Source: Triparma verrucosa
Lineage: Eukaryota; Sar; Bolidophyceae; Parmales; Triparmaceae
Reading direction: 5' to 3'
NCBI GenBank assembly: GCA_030267905.1
Contig: BRXX01000213.1
Coordinates: 1-64,000 of the forward strand
Length of the DNA stretch: 64,000 bases
Shown piece by piece: positions 11,236-21,474 of the stretch; positions within the stretch are counted from its first letter, which is position 1; every line of letters begins with the position of its first letter. The notes beneath the pieces are model-generated. The model was not told the origin of the DNA and ran no database searches. It saw only the letters and a list, made by a program, of their open reading frames with translations. A program made the translations under genes and the position numbers.

Positions 11236-14007
11236 CTAAATCACCGCGGACTTATCGAATTTTACTGCGAGGGTGCGGACGGGGATAGGAGGGCGCGAGG
11301 ATGGAGTTTTTATCATGGAAAGTTTTCGTTGCTTGGCTGTGTCGGGAGGGATGATTTGAGGGAGCTCTATGTTTGCAGCGTCGTTGTCGTCGTTGTCTTT
11401 GTTATCGTCGTCGTTGTTAGGGGCGTTGTGGACAGGCGAGGCTACTATTTTTGCGGGCGGGTTTTCCTCGTCGGTGGGAGGTTCGGCTTCTCTCTCGTTA
11501 GAAGTTGAAGAGACAGTAGCGTTGGTCCAGCTTTGCTTTGACCGCCAGACGAGGAATTCCATGACGAAGTAAAGGAATGTGGGGAGGAGAGTCATCATCC
11601 AAGCAATGGCTTTCCGTAGGGAAGCGGAGAAATTCCGATAGTCAACCGCGATCACCATGCCAACAATAATTAAGACGACGAGGATAAAAAGAGCCAGTCC
11701 TTCTATCATTCTACGGCAGGCTGTCGAAAGCTCTTCACTGTCGACCCAGCGATTTTGCTCTGTTGCTGGCATCAGGTCAATTCGCAGGTCACGTTGAATC
11801 CTGATGATCATGCGGAATGATTCCTCGTCCAACATTTCTTCAATTGAGCTATGATATACTTCGCTCGCTCCTGTGTGACTTCTGCTCCTTGTCTCGTCCT
11901 CATCTAATGTTACTATCGAGGACTCAGAGTCCCTCATAGACGATGATCTGACCTTGTTCAGAATTTTGGACGTTGCTCTTATGAATTCGTTGTCGAGTCC
12001 ACTGAAGAGGCGAATGTTCGAACGCACCACGAAGACCAGTAGGAGCGCGCATAGAATGTCCATCAACCAGTTCTTGGTCGTGAACCAGCTTGCAAAGCTG
12101 CCCCCAGTAATTGTGCTTGTGGCGAGGGTGTCTCGGAGACTGACTAGGGCCGCCGCCATGGACACGGTTCTCGTGGTGAGCAGCTCCGCGTCGTTCATGG
12201 GGTCTCCCATCGTGCTTGAAGGACGGTGAGAGGCGTAGGGGCGCCTGAGGAGGTGGCGGATGTACCAGAGATTCGTGGCCACCAGAACGGTGGAGCACGC
12301 TGCTGTTTTGGTGCAGGCTAAATTGTCAACGCTGCCATTGTTTGCGAGCAGGACCGCCACAAACTGTACCATCTTCATCCCGACGATCCAGAGGAACTTT
12401 CTCACGAAGGCCTTCTCCTCGTGATTGTACATTTGAGGCGTGTACTGAAGGCAGAAGGCCGCGTAGTATGGTCCCTGAAGTTCGATGTCCTCGATTGTCT
12501 CCTCGGTTGTGATCGTATCAGTGTCGAGTAATTTGGCTCGGATCCTTTTGAAGTTTTGAGAGCTACGACGGATTGTAAGGTAGAGGATTGCAGAGATGAC
12601 AAAAAAGGAAAGAAACGAGGGTAGCACTGCTAGTGTAATTGAGAGTCCCATTTCTTGCACTTTGCCTGCGTTCCAGTCAACGTTCGTCAACACCCTCTCG
12701 GGATTGAGCGTCATAGGAAGGATGATGATGGGCGCCTGAAGCATGAGAATGGCTGCGAGCTTCTGGCAATTCACGAGGGTAGTGATCTCCCACCGTCTGA
12801 GCTTGTGAGCATATCGGAGGAGGAAGGAGACAGCGTAGACGCCAATGAAGGCCAACCATGCCGATGTGAAATAGTTGTCGCCTCTGGCAATCTCCTCGTA
12901 CCAGTCCTGGCAGATGGGTTTCACCTCGAAGGGCATGGAGATCGTAGAGAGTATGGTGGCAAGGACTGTGAACCAGTTCGAGAGACTGCTCGAAAGGATG
13001 GCGAAGACTGATAAAATCTGTATGGCGGCTGTGATTTGCTTGGTCCTTATCAGGTTGACCACGTTAGCCTGCGGTATGATGGCCTGCACATATCTATTAT
13101 TTCGGAGCGTGTAGAGGAAGGCCTCCACGAGGGCCAGAAAGAAGAAGGCAAGGAAGGAGAAAAGGGAGGAGAGAAGGGGGTTGGCGGGACAAGTCACGCA
13201 TGAATTGTTGATATTGGTTGCGTCAGCAGGGCAGATGTCGCAGTTGAGGGAGTCCTCTCTTTTGAAGCCATTGAGGCACTCGCCGCCCTCGGGAGGACAA
13301 TTTGCGCAGAAGGAGCACGATATTAAGCCAGTGGATTCTGATGTTAGACCTTTTGGCAAGTTCTTTGGTTCCATCATGCAGGCGCTGAGGAACATTTCTT
13401 CTGTATTAGTTTCGGCGGATATATCAAAGTTTGACATATCCTGGTTGAACGAAGTGGCGCCCCAGAACATCCACTGCATATTAGTGACCGAGGAGGTGTC
13501 GAAGTTGGACAGATCCTGGTTGAAATTACTGGCATACTTGAACATGCTCCGCATACTAGTGACTGAGGAGGTGTCGAAGCTCGACAAATCCTGGTTGAAG
13601 GAACTGGCGAGCTGGAACATGCTCCACATGGAAGTGACTGAGGAGGTGTTCCATCTCGACAGATTCTGATAAAAGGATGAAGCCGATAAAAACATGTTGC
13701 GCATGGAAGTCACCTTCGAAGTATCCCAACCGGAGAGATCGTCGTCGAAAGCTTGGAAGTGTTCGCAAAGATCTCCACAACTACAAAATTCATCGCTCCC
13801 GCAAAACATCTCACTCATATCATCCACCTTCGAAACGTCCCACTGCCCGATCGCCCCCCCATAAGTTATCAGCGCCTCAGTCCTATTAACCACCCACTTA
13901 TTCACCGCAGCCTTGAGCTCGCCCCTATCCGCGGGCGAGAACGCAGCCGAGAGTGGGAGTATGGCTATAAAAATGTAACATGAGACCGCTGCGCTTAGCA
14001 GACCCAT
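11236..14007 (-). CDS. BspA-like (DUF285) repeat polytopic membrane protein
   Basis: A single exon of 923 residues. After a signal peptide come about six BspA-like/DUF285 repeats of ~25 residues (WDTSKVTSMRNMF, FDTSSVTSMRSMF, FNQDLS). Next is a Cys-rich stretch (CSFCANCPPEGGECLNG, CDICPAD, CVTCPANP), then a large region with about eight or nine hydrophobic helices and an acidic, Asn/Asp-rich tail. DUF285 repeats are best known from bacterial and Trichomonas surface proteins and are also common in diatoms and other stramenopiles. The layout (repeat ectodomain, Cys-rich neck, multipass core, long cytosolic tail) suggests a surface receptor or adhesion protein; the function is unknown. It is one of three genes here with this general plan. 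The repeats are visible in the DNA at about 13380-13750. Confidence 0.85.
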   Translation of the reverse strand: MGLLSAAVSCYIFIAILPLSAAFSPADRGELKAAVNKWVVNRTEALITYGGAIGQWDVSKVDDMSEMFCGSDEFCSCGDLCEHFQAFDDDLSGWDTSKVTSMRNMFLSASSFYQNLSRWNTSSVTSMWSMFQLASSFNQDLSSFDTSSVTSMRSMFKYASNFNQDLSNFDTSSVTNMQWMFWGATSFNQDMSNFDISAETNTEEMFLSACMMEPKNLPKGLTSESTGLISCSFCANCPPEGGECLNGFKREDSLNCDICPADATNINNSCVTCPANPLLSSLFSFLAFFFLALVEAFLYTLRNNRYVQAIIPQANVVNLIRTKQITAAIQILSVFAILSSSLSNWFTVLATILSTISMPFEVKPICQDWYEEIARGDNYFTSAWLAFIGVYAVSFLLRYAHKLRRWEITTLVNCQKLAAILMLQAPIIILPMTLNPERVLTNVDWNAGKVQEMGLSITLAVLPSFLSFFVISAILYLTIRRSSQNFKRIRAKLLDTDTITTEETIEDIELQGPYYAAFCLQYTPQMYNHEEKAFVRKFLWIVGMKMVQFVAVLLANNGSVDNLACTKTAACSTVLVATNLWYIRHLLRRPYASHRPSSTMGDPMNDAELLTTRTVSMAAALVSLRDTLATSTITGGSFASWFTTKNWLMDILCALLLVFVVRSNIRLFSGLDNEFIRATSKILNKVRSSSMRDSESSIVTLDEDETRSRSHTGASEVYHSSIEEMLDEESFRMIIRIQRDLRIDLMPATEQNRWVDSEELSTACRRMIEGLALFILVVLIIVGMVIAVDYRNFSASLRKAIAWMMTLLPTFLYFVMEFLVWRSKQSWTNATVSSTSNEREAEPPTDEENPPAKIVASPVHNAPNNDDDNKDNDDNDAANIELPQIIPPDTAKQRKLSMIKTPSSRPPIPVRTLAVKFDKSAVI

Positions 14008-14387
14008 GATTTATGGGGAGTGCTGAGAGTCCGGGCGGCTCTTCGGAGGCGTTGCTCTAAGTGCCCCCTTTGTTTGCTTGTTTTTTCGAGTATGTTAAAA
14101 GAACGTAAGCTCAGCGAAGCGAACCTTCCCAAATATCAGTATGTCAGTAATCCCAAAATCCTTTTTGTGCTATTAATTCCTTCCTCACAATCCCATAGAA
14201 TTTTCCTGCACAGAAAAGCGTTCACTCCCGAACTTATATACATATATATTCCGCCTCAACTGCCCCAATCTCTCCAGGTATATAAAGTCAAGCACGCCAT
14301 CTTAGCCTGCGCCCTTCAAAACTTTGAAGTTCAAAAATAAACAATCCTCACACGTAGTAAACAATCTCAAACACCACAGTCACAAAT
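14008..14387. other. Divergent promoter region
   Basis: 380 bp between two divergent ATGs. AT-rich patches (e.g. TATATACATATATATT near 14236) and a TATAAA at 14280 could serve as promoter elements for the plus-strand gene. No gene is seen. Confidence 0.5.
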
Positions 14388-15789
14388 ATGTCGCACGGTC
14401 TCTCCAGGGAGGAGCAGATCCGAAGGTTTCAGGAGTCCATGGAAGACCCGAAGGACCAGTCTTATCACTTTCAGAGCGTCAATCAGACCTACCAAGGTGG
14501 GGGGGGGATCGCTCCTGGCGCAGCTCCGAGCGCAGCTTATCAGAGGCCAGGCGCGAAGCCCATCAAGGCTGACGATTACTATGGTGAGAAGGGGCGTCGA
14601 TAGCACTTCGCGTCGAACACATTTGTTAACTAAACTCTCGTCCGCCCGTAACCCCACACCACCAGGTGCTGCACCCACAGGAAGCACTGCGAACTACTTT
14701 GAGAGCAGGGCCAATGAGGGAAAGGAAAACAGCCACGCGGCTCGGCTGCAGAAGTTGAAGGAGGAGAGGTGGCAAAGGGAGCACGGCGGGGGCGGCCCCG
14801 TGAAGTCGGACGCCCAGATTCAGCAGATGCGCCAGCAGGGGATCGACGAGAGGACGAGGAGGAACGAGGAGGCCTTCAGGAGCAGGGCCGCCGACCCGAG
14901 GGAGGAGCAGATCAGGAGGTTGCAGGAGAAGCAGAGCGGCAACGGGCAGCCCACGGCCAGCGGAAACATAGGCGGGCGCGGGAGGATGGGAGCCGGAGGC
15001 TTCGGAGGAGATCCCCCCGACCGCGCGGAAATGGACCGCCAGATTGCAGAGCGAGATGCGAGGAACTTGGCCGCCTACAACGCCAGGCAGGCCAGCGAGC
15101 CTAGCAGGGAGGAGAAGATCAGAAGGCTTCAGGAACACAAGGGGGGCGCGCGTGCGAGTCACCAGCCGCAACCGCAGCAGCAGCTACAACAGATGGACAG
15201 AGCAGGAGCAGAGGTGCAGCAGCAGCAGCAGATGCAGCAGCAGATGGCGATGCAGCAGCAACAGCAAATGCAGCAGCAGCAGCAGATGCAGCAGCAGATG
15301 GCGATGCAGCAGCAGCATCAGCAGGAGCAGCGGCAACAGCAAATGCAACAACCGGCCTACAACAACCAACGCAGTCCCCAGCAACAACAGCAAAAATTCC
15401 AGCGCAGCCCCCAACCCGTCGACAGGGAAGAGGTGAGAAGCATTTCGCGCCGCCGTCTTTTGTTCGTCGTCCTCCACGTTTTTGTTCTAACGCTTGCCCT
15501 CTCTCCAATCGTTTCTGTGTGATGTTTCTCTCAGGCAATCCGTCGCCTCCAAGAGCACCAATCCTTCACTCCTCCTCTCGCCCCCGTCCACAATTCCTCC
15601 GGCCGTTCAAAGTTCTCAGCCCACGGCGGAGACGCCCCCGACCGCGCCGAGATGGACCGTCAAATCCGCGAACGCGACGCGAGGAATTTAGCCGCGTACA
15701 ACGCGAGGCAGAATAACCCGGAGCCCAGTAGGGCCGAGAGGTTGAGGAGACTTAAGGAACACGGGAGGGGGAATAAGGGAGGAAGTTAG
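14388..15789 (+). CDS. IRRLQEH-repeat, Gln-rich protein of unknown function
   Basis: Three exons: 14388-14583, 14666-15432, 15535-15789; 405 residues. I do not recognise a family. It is built from two dispersed motifs. One is a short charged motif seen five times (SREEQIRRFQE, PREEQIRRLQE, SREEKIRRLQEH, AIRRLQEH, SRAERLRRLKEH). The other is a longer one seen twice (DRAEMDRQI.ERDARNLAAYNARQ). Between them is a Gln/Met tract encoded by CAG-rich DNA at about 15200-15350. No signal peptide or membrane segment is present. The charged motifs look like short amphipathic helices and the protein is probably largely disordered. A chance Gln expansion separates the two halves, and the second half repeats the same DRAEMDRQI-IRRLQEH logic. 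Confidence 0.82.
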
Positions 15790-16130
15790 AGGGGTGTGAC
15801 ACTTGAAACTTTTCGAAAGATGGTGTGAACGGGGGAGAGGTGGTTGAGGCTTCACTAACGTTTTCGCACGGTTGGAAATGGTCGACAGATACTTTGTAGA
15901 AAGCTCGTTGCCTTTCAAAAAAAAAAGTGATTGAAAAATAAACGGTAAAACTAGAACGGCACAACACATATTTTACAAAGACAACATAAGCCCCGTCTAT
16001 TCTATTCTATCTAGAGCGTATTCTCCAATGTCGTTTTTTTTCTTCTCCTCTTCTACCCCCCTCTTCTCTCTCAATCTTAAAACCTCTCGAGGCTCTTCAC
16101 CTCCTCAGAAACGTTATCGTCTCAGGCGCT
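15790..16130. other. Convergent 3' spacer
   Basis: 341 bp between convergent stops, with T-rich and A-rich tracts and an AATAAA at about 15937. No gene is seen. Confidence 0.5.
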
Positions 16131-17040
16131 TTACGGACCCTGCGGTCCCGGCGCTCCCGCCTCCGCCTGTTTCTGAATTGGCAAAAACAATTTAAACTCA
16201 GGCGGTAAATCCTCCTCACTATACAACCTGTCACTGAAGTAAATCCTCCTAATCCTGCAGTTGGCGTGAATCTGCACACGAAGTGTCTCGATGTAATTCG
16301 TACCGTAAGCTCTACGAGTGAAATCAGATAAGTTGAATTGAATTTGATTCCAACCTTCATCAAGACGCATAGGCATGGTGCAGATGAAAGGTTTAACGCG
16401 GGTGGTTGACTGGTAGTTGGAAGCTCTGAAACGACGGCGGACGTTTTTATCGTCGAGGACTTGAACTTCGAAAGTGAAGTACTTCTTAAGGTTCTTGATT
16501 ATCATCACGAGGAAGGGGAGCTTGATGCCGAGGGTGCGCTTGGCGTCGGCGGGGCAGGAGATGAAGGTTGTGGAGACGTTGGTGCCCATTATCTCGAGGA
16601 CGGAGGACTGGATGTCTTGGTCGGTTATGCGCTTGATGTGGCCGTTGCGGACTTTCTTGTCCCAGATCTGGAGGGGCTTGGAGCTGGAGAGATTTTGGGG
16701 GGGAGTTTTTTGGGGGGTTGGGGGGTGGGGAGGGGGGGGGGAGTTAGACGGGATGCTTGGGCGGAACGACGGTTGCTGCTGGCCATGCTCCGCTGGGCCA
16801 CTTCTCCTTCTCCAGAAAGTGACGGCGCTGGGGCGTGGACAAGCGGAGAGGCACGGCGTTGTACTTGGTGTCGAGAGGGGGCTTGGCGAGCCGGCATGAT
16901 CGGGCATATTATATTTGGCTATATATTATAAAAGTCGTTATAAGTTGTGCCATTTCCGTGCTTTAACTTATCTGTTATGTGACTTACCCGATAGAGTATA
17001 GGATACTCAGGAAACCTGACTGAAATGTGTTACGGAACAT
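16131..17040 (-). CDS. CFAP20: Cilia- and flagella-associated protein 20
   Basis: Two exons, 17040-16988 and 16683-16131, encoding 201 residues. The tiny first exon encodes MFRNTFQSGFLSILYSIG and joins in frame to SKPLQIWDKKVRNGHIKR. The protein then follows CFAP20 (BUG22/GTL3) almost residue for residue, including LGIKLPFLVMIIKNLKKYF, RRRFRASNYQSTTRVKP and FTRRAYGTNYIETLRVQIHA. CFAP20 is a conserved doublet-microtubule inner-junction protein of motile cilia and also stabilises centrioles. The intron (16684-16987) is 304 bp, long for this region, with a C-rich polypyrimidine tract before the acceptor. Only the C-terminal tail (QAEAGAPGPQGP) diverges. Presence of the gene argues for a flagellated stage or recent ancestor. 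Confidence 0.96.
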
Positions 17041-17670
17041 GGTTCTGTGTGGTGGTGATGTAGAGTGTATAGTTCGTGGAAATGTTAATAAAAAGAGGAA
17101 ATGTTATTGATCGATAACGATCGGTCAAAACCTGTCGTTTTTAAGTTGTATTTAACAGCTTACAGAAGTCTGTCACTCACGTTTATATCGTTTAGCTGCT
17201 TGGAATGTGATTATCGTATAATCAGAACTTATGGATGAAGCGGAAGTGCACAGGGGCTGCAGAATAAAGGAAATAAATTGGACCCCTAACTTTTTTCGGT
17301 TAACGACCGGGCCATTTTCCAGTGATTTTGCAAACCATTTTGCAAACGTCGACTTTCAACAATTCAAACGCTCGACAAGTAAAGGGCCCCAATATCAATA
17401 GTGTGAGTGAGCCCCCCCCCTCCCCTGACGACTTCCATCTCTTTTTTCCAAACACAGATCCTGAATACACCAAGACGAAACATGTTCACAAACTTCCCTA
17501 AAATACCTCCAAACGAACAACGCTTCGACAAACGACATTGTTTTGACAAATATTTCGAAGCAAAGTCGGCTAACGTCACAACATATTCTAACTCTTCGTT
17601 GCACAATTCTTCCCTTCCATAACCTGAATCACGTACCCATAGTTCAAACACTCATCGTTTCAATAAAACC
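17041..17670. other. Divergent promoter region
   Basis: 630 bp between the CFAP20 ATG and the next ATG on the opposite strand. It is AT-rich with a palindromic ATCGATAACGATCG-like patch near 17110. Open frames at 17364-17651 (minus) and 17407-17622 (plus) overlap each other and look like chance. Confidence 0.5.
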
Positions 17671-19692
17671 ATGTCCTCCCCCCCTCCCTTCACTTTCACT
17701 CTCTCCAAGATAACCCTCTCCTCCTCCTCCTCCTCCTCCTCCTCCTCTCCCCCTTCTAAAGGTGGTCTCTTCTCCAAACCCCCCCAACCAAATTACACAA
17801 TAAACCTAACCCTCTTAAACATCTCTAAACAATCTACCATCTCAACCTCCTCCTTCAAACCTAAAACCTGTGAAGTAATTGAAGAGTCAGGTATAAAATG
17901 CACCGTATTAAATTTCGATTCCTCCTCAACCCTTACAATAAAAAAAGACGTCGAAATAATCGACGCAATAGAAATCCAAGTCGTCTCAACAAAACTCGAA
18001 GATAACCCAACAACTAACTACCGTATAGTAATCCATCGTTCCGAGAACGAAGTGAATAAAAAAATGGGTGGAATTAACGTTTACCCTTTATTGAATAATG
18101 TATATACTGAAATAGGTACTGTTGAATTTAATGTTAAATGGGGATATCCATTCGAATATATATCTGCGAAGAAAATGGAGAGTATTATACATGAGAGTTC
18201 GAAGTTGAATCCTAATTTGAGAGGTTATACTGTTGAGAGTGATTTGTATGGGATGGAGGATCCTATGAGTATTGTTAGAGAGAGGATTGAGATGAATAGA
18301 AGTTGGATGAAGAAGAAAGATACTGAGATTAAGGAAATAAGTTTTAGGGGGAGTAGATTCGGGGACGGGTATAAGGACGAGGAGGGGGGGGGGACGAGCA
18401 AGAGTTATGAGGAGATGGAAAATGATATTACGTTAAAAAGTGAGGAGAGGGCTTTCAAAATTACGGGGGTTAGGAAGCCTGTTGCTTTCGAAGTTGAGCT
18501 GGGGAATAAGGGGAGGGCGGAGAAGAAGGGGGGGGGGGGATTCTTCGGAGGGGCGGGTTCGGCGAGAAGCAAGGAGGCTAAGTTCCTTAAGAAGAGGGAG
18601 AACGACTGGAAGAAACTCAGAGAGGCCAAGGTGAGAATAAGACAGTCTAGCAATTTCATTATTCACTCTCTGTCTCTAACCCTAACGCTCCTGCCTCTCT
18701 CACACCAGAACATGCGCGTCCAGCTCCTCAGGGAGAAGAAGAAGAAGATCATCAAGTCGAACCGCTCCAAGCCTCTTCAACAGAGGGTCGTCATCTCTAA
18801 GAAGGTGTCGAAGCTCAAGGTCGAGAAGTCGGGGAAGCCAAAACGTCCGATCCCCGCCTTCTCGCCTCAAGTCGCCGGCAAGGTCGTCCCGCGCTCAAAG
18901 GCTTCCCCCGAGGAGGAGAAGAAGGAGGGCACCCCACCCGCCAAAAAAATAGACGCCATGGAGGCGTGGGCTCACCCCCCTGGCTTCAGGGAGACGAACC
19001 TACACGGCGTGCTGCCCACTACGGCGATGTCTAAGGTCGCGGGTAAAGCCGAGAGGGAGAGGTTCTCGAAGTCACTCGTCGCGAAGGGTAAGAAGAAAGA
19101 CGAGGAGATGAAGGAGAAGATCAAGAGGATGGTGGCGCAGCAGAAGAAGATAGCGAGGGGGAGGGAGGAGAGGGAGAACGCGATGAGGCTTAGGAAGGCG
19201 AAGGCGGAGAGGAAGGAGGAGCAAGTTAGGAGGGAGAAGGAGGCGGAGATGAAGGCTAGGTCGGAACTGGTCAAGGTCAGATTGCAGGCGTTCAAGCTTG
19301 ACAAGGTCATGAAGGCGAAAGAGATGCAGGAGAAGCCTTCTGGAGTCAAGATCGCAATTGAAATCCCAACGACGGAGGAGAAGGGGAAGAGAGTGTCTCC
19401 CAAGAAGAAACGTACCACCGCCACCACCGCTGCCAAACCGGCGAAGAAAGAGAAAGAGAAAGAGATAGCGAAGGAGTTAAGAAATTCACCCTACGCGGCA
19501 GGCTCAGAAATCCCGTCGCCTGTTAAGACGGCCACCGTCAAGGTCACCAAGAAATCAAAATCAAAGTCCAAATCAGACTCAGACCGCCGGCGCTCGACGC
19601 GACTGTCATCGAAGGACAAACCCACAAGCACCCCCTCTCCCACCAAGAAAACCCCGACCAAGCAAAAGCAGATGAAGGGCGAGGAAAATTGA
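17671..19692 (+). CDS. Lys-rich protein of unknown function
   Basis: Two exons, 17671-18630 and 18709-19692; 647 residues once the 78-bp intron is removed. I do not recognise the family. The N-terminal ~240 residues (beginning FTFTLSKITL, with a Ser run) look like a folded beta-rich domain. The C-terminal half is highly basic, with long predicted helices and coiled-coil character (ERFSKSLVAKGKKKDEEMKE, RKAKAERKEEQVRREKEAEM), and ends in a Ser/Lys-rich tail. This composition suggests a nucleic-acid- or microtubule-binding protein, but that is inference. The intron has a perfect donor (AAG|GTGAGA), branch point (TCTAACCCTAAC) and acceptor (CACCAG), yet its length is a multiple of three and it has no stop. 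The N-terminal half uses more A/T-ending codons than the C-terminal half. Confidence 0.8.
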   Translation: MSSPPPFTFTLSKITLSSSSSSSSSSPPSKGGLFSKPPQPNYTINLTLLNISKQSTISTSSFKPKTCEVIEESGIKCTVLNFDSSSTLTIKKDVEIIDAIEIQVVSTKLEDNPTTNYRIVIHRSENEVNKKMGGINVYPLLNNVYTEIGTVEFNVKWGYPFEYISAKKMESIIHESSKLNPNLRGYTVESDLYGMEDPMSIVRERIEMNRSWMKKKDTEIKEISFRGSRFGDGYKDEEGGGTSKSYEEMENDITLKSEERAFKITGVRKPVAFEVELGNKGRAEKKGGGGFFGGAGSARSKEAKFLKKRENDWKKLREAKVRIRQSSNFIIHSLSLTLTLLPLSHQNMRVQLLREKKKKIIKSNRSKPLQQRVVISKKVSKLKVEKSGKPKRPIPAFSPQVAGKVVPRSKASPEEEKKEGTPPAKKIDAMEAWAHPPGFRETNLHGVLPTTAMSKVAGKAERERFSKSLVAKGKKKDEEMKEKIKRMVAQQKKIARGREERENAMRLRKAKAERKEEQVRREKEAEMKARSELVKVRLQAFKLDKVMKAKEMQEKPSGVKIAIEIPTTEEKGKRVSPKKKRTTATTAAKPAKKEKEKEIAKELRNSPYAAGSEIPSPVKTATVKVTKKSKSKSKSDSDRRRSTRLSSKDKPTSTPSPTKKTPTKQKQMKGEEN

Positions 19693-19860
19693 AAAACCAA
19701 AACCTGAACAATTCTTTTTAACTGATAAACGATCTTTTTATTATTTCGCGACAAATACGCCTTTTTCAATGCAGTAGTTGTGCTCTTCGACGTAGACTAA
19801 TAAGCTTTCCTCCCCCAGGTCCTCCCTCCCCCTAGTCTAAGCGAAAACTGTTTAATCATT

Positions 19861-21144
19861 TTACTCGGACGCCTTGGCGAGGGCGAATCCAACACGCTCC
19901 TGGTCCATGTCGAAGACGGTGTAGTACTTGCGCATGAAGACGTCTCCGAGGATCCACCCGAGGCCCTCGGGTCCGAGGTCCATGCCGAGCATCAAGAGGA
20001 TGCAGATAGGTCCGTCCTTCAACATGTAGTCGTCGGAGGAGATAGAGTAGTCGACGCCCGCGATGGTGACCTCGATGTCGGGGAGGTCCTTGTGGCAACC
20101 GACGACGTACTCTCCGGTGGAGGACATCTTCTTGGCTCCGAGCTTGTCGGCGAGCTGGTCCATGGCGTCGGGGGGTCCGACGAGCATGGAAGTTCCGGAG
20201 TCGACGATGGCCTCCCTGGTGTCGGCGGTGGAGAAGTCCGTTCCGTCAATACCGACGGAGTCAACGGTGATCTGGAAAGCGAGCCGAGGAACAAAGCGAC
20301 GAGTTAGAATCAACGTGATATCGGGAACGAAACTTTAAAGACATGTTTGGGCGTTGCGTCTCACCTGCCAGTACCCGGCCTTAGAGACGGGGACGTAAGC
20401 GAGGTCGCCGGTGTAGTGGTCCTCATCGATGCCTCCGAGGGTCAACTCTCCGGGGAAACCGGTCATGTTGGCGGGGAAATCGGGGGTGAGGCCTCCGAGG
20501 TAGAAGGAGAAGACGGCCTCGTCGATGAGGCCGGTGGAAGCAAGGCGGCCGAAGGGGGTGGGGACGCACCCGGGGATGTATCCTCCGTCGTTGGGGTCTC
20601 CGCAGACGGCGAGCTCGTCGAAGGCAAGGCCGAGGATGCCGTCGAACTTTCCGACCTTGTAGCCGACGCCCATGCCACTGGCATCGGTGATCTCGGCAAA
20701 GATCTGCTCGGGGAGGGTGAGGCCGCCAACGTTGAGGGTGTCCTGGGAGAGGAAGCCAGTGCAGGCGCCGGAGCCGTACTCAATGTCAAAGGTGGTGCCG
20801 TTGACGACGTAGTCGGAGGAGGCGGAGGAGTCGTAGGTGGGGTGTCCCTTGCAGTTGGTGGAGCTGCAGTCCTTTCCAGCAACCCAGAGGTTGGCGGATC
20901 CAGTGTCGAAGATGACCTCGAAGTTCTGGGCGGGGCTTCCGAGGGAGATCTCTCCGTAGTACTGGGCGTTCTCGTAGTTGTTGATGACGACATCCCCGGT
21001 GTCAGTGAGCTGGTTGGCCCTGGCAGCGACGACCTCACGGCGGTTGGCGAGGAACTCCTCATCAGAGCGCTTCTTCATGGGAACACGAAGAAGGGCCGAT
21101 GTGGGAAGACTTAGAAGGAGAAGGCAGAGGGCGGTGAACTTCAT
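19861..21144 (-). CDS. Pepsin-family aspartic protease (cathepsin D-like)
   Basis: Two exons, 21144-20365 and 20271-19861; 396 residues. A signal peptide (MKFTALCLLLLSLPTSA) and a propeptide precede the mature domain. Both catalytic motifs are present: FDTGSANLW (Asp80) and IVDSGTS (Asp284), as is the flap Tyr region (IEYGSGACTGF). The C-terminus contains the usual WILGDVFMRKYYTVFDMDQERVGFA block. The protein is of normal A1-family length and most likely acts in the vacuole/lysosome or is secreted. The 93-bp intron has an introner-like 3' end (TTCTAACTCGTCGCTTTGTT). Met at 21144 is chosen because it starts the signal peptide; an upstream in-frame Met would add a Pro/Arg-rich extension. Confidence 0.95.
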
Positions 21145-21474
21145 TTCTGCGAGGGGTCGTGGGGGCGAGCGGGGGGGGGAGGTTTGGAGAGTTTCGTGTA
21201 AGAGAGAGGGAACGTACGACATGTTGTCGCCTATTTGAAGTATAATCAGTAATCGGGCGTTTTTTAGGGGTCACGTCGTGGGGGTGGGCAATTTGAGGGG
21301 GCGTTTGGGGTCAGAAATTGTTTTCTCTCCTCTGTCTGTCCGTACTTAGTATTTTTGAAAAGATTGTTTTAAGCAGGTTTTGAGAGTTTTGGAGGTGTAA
21401 ATATCATAGGGGGGAACTTACGATTAATAAATAGAAACGATATTTTTTTCTTTCTCCTTATAAATTTTGATCCT
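21145..21474. other. Spacer between two minus-strand genes
   Basis: 330 bp, G-rich then AT-rich, with no gene seen. It contains the 5' flank of the aspartic protease and the 3' UTR of the upstream gene. Confidence 0.5.

Noticed and set aside
16740..16907. An alternative CFAP20 N-terminus starting MPDHAGSPSP
   Set aside because: The true first exon (MFRNTFQSGFLSILYSIG) is at 17040-16988 with perfect splice phase, so this stretch is intronic.
20347..21114. A 255-codon plus-strand open frame
   Set aside because: Shadow of the aspartic protease exon; composition is Gly/Val/Glu-biased with no motif.
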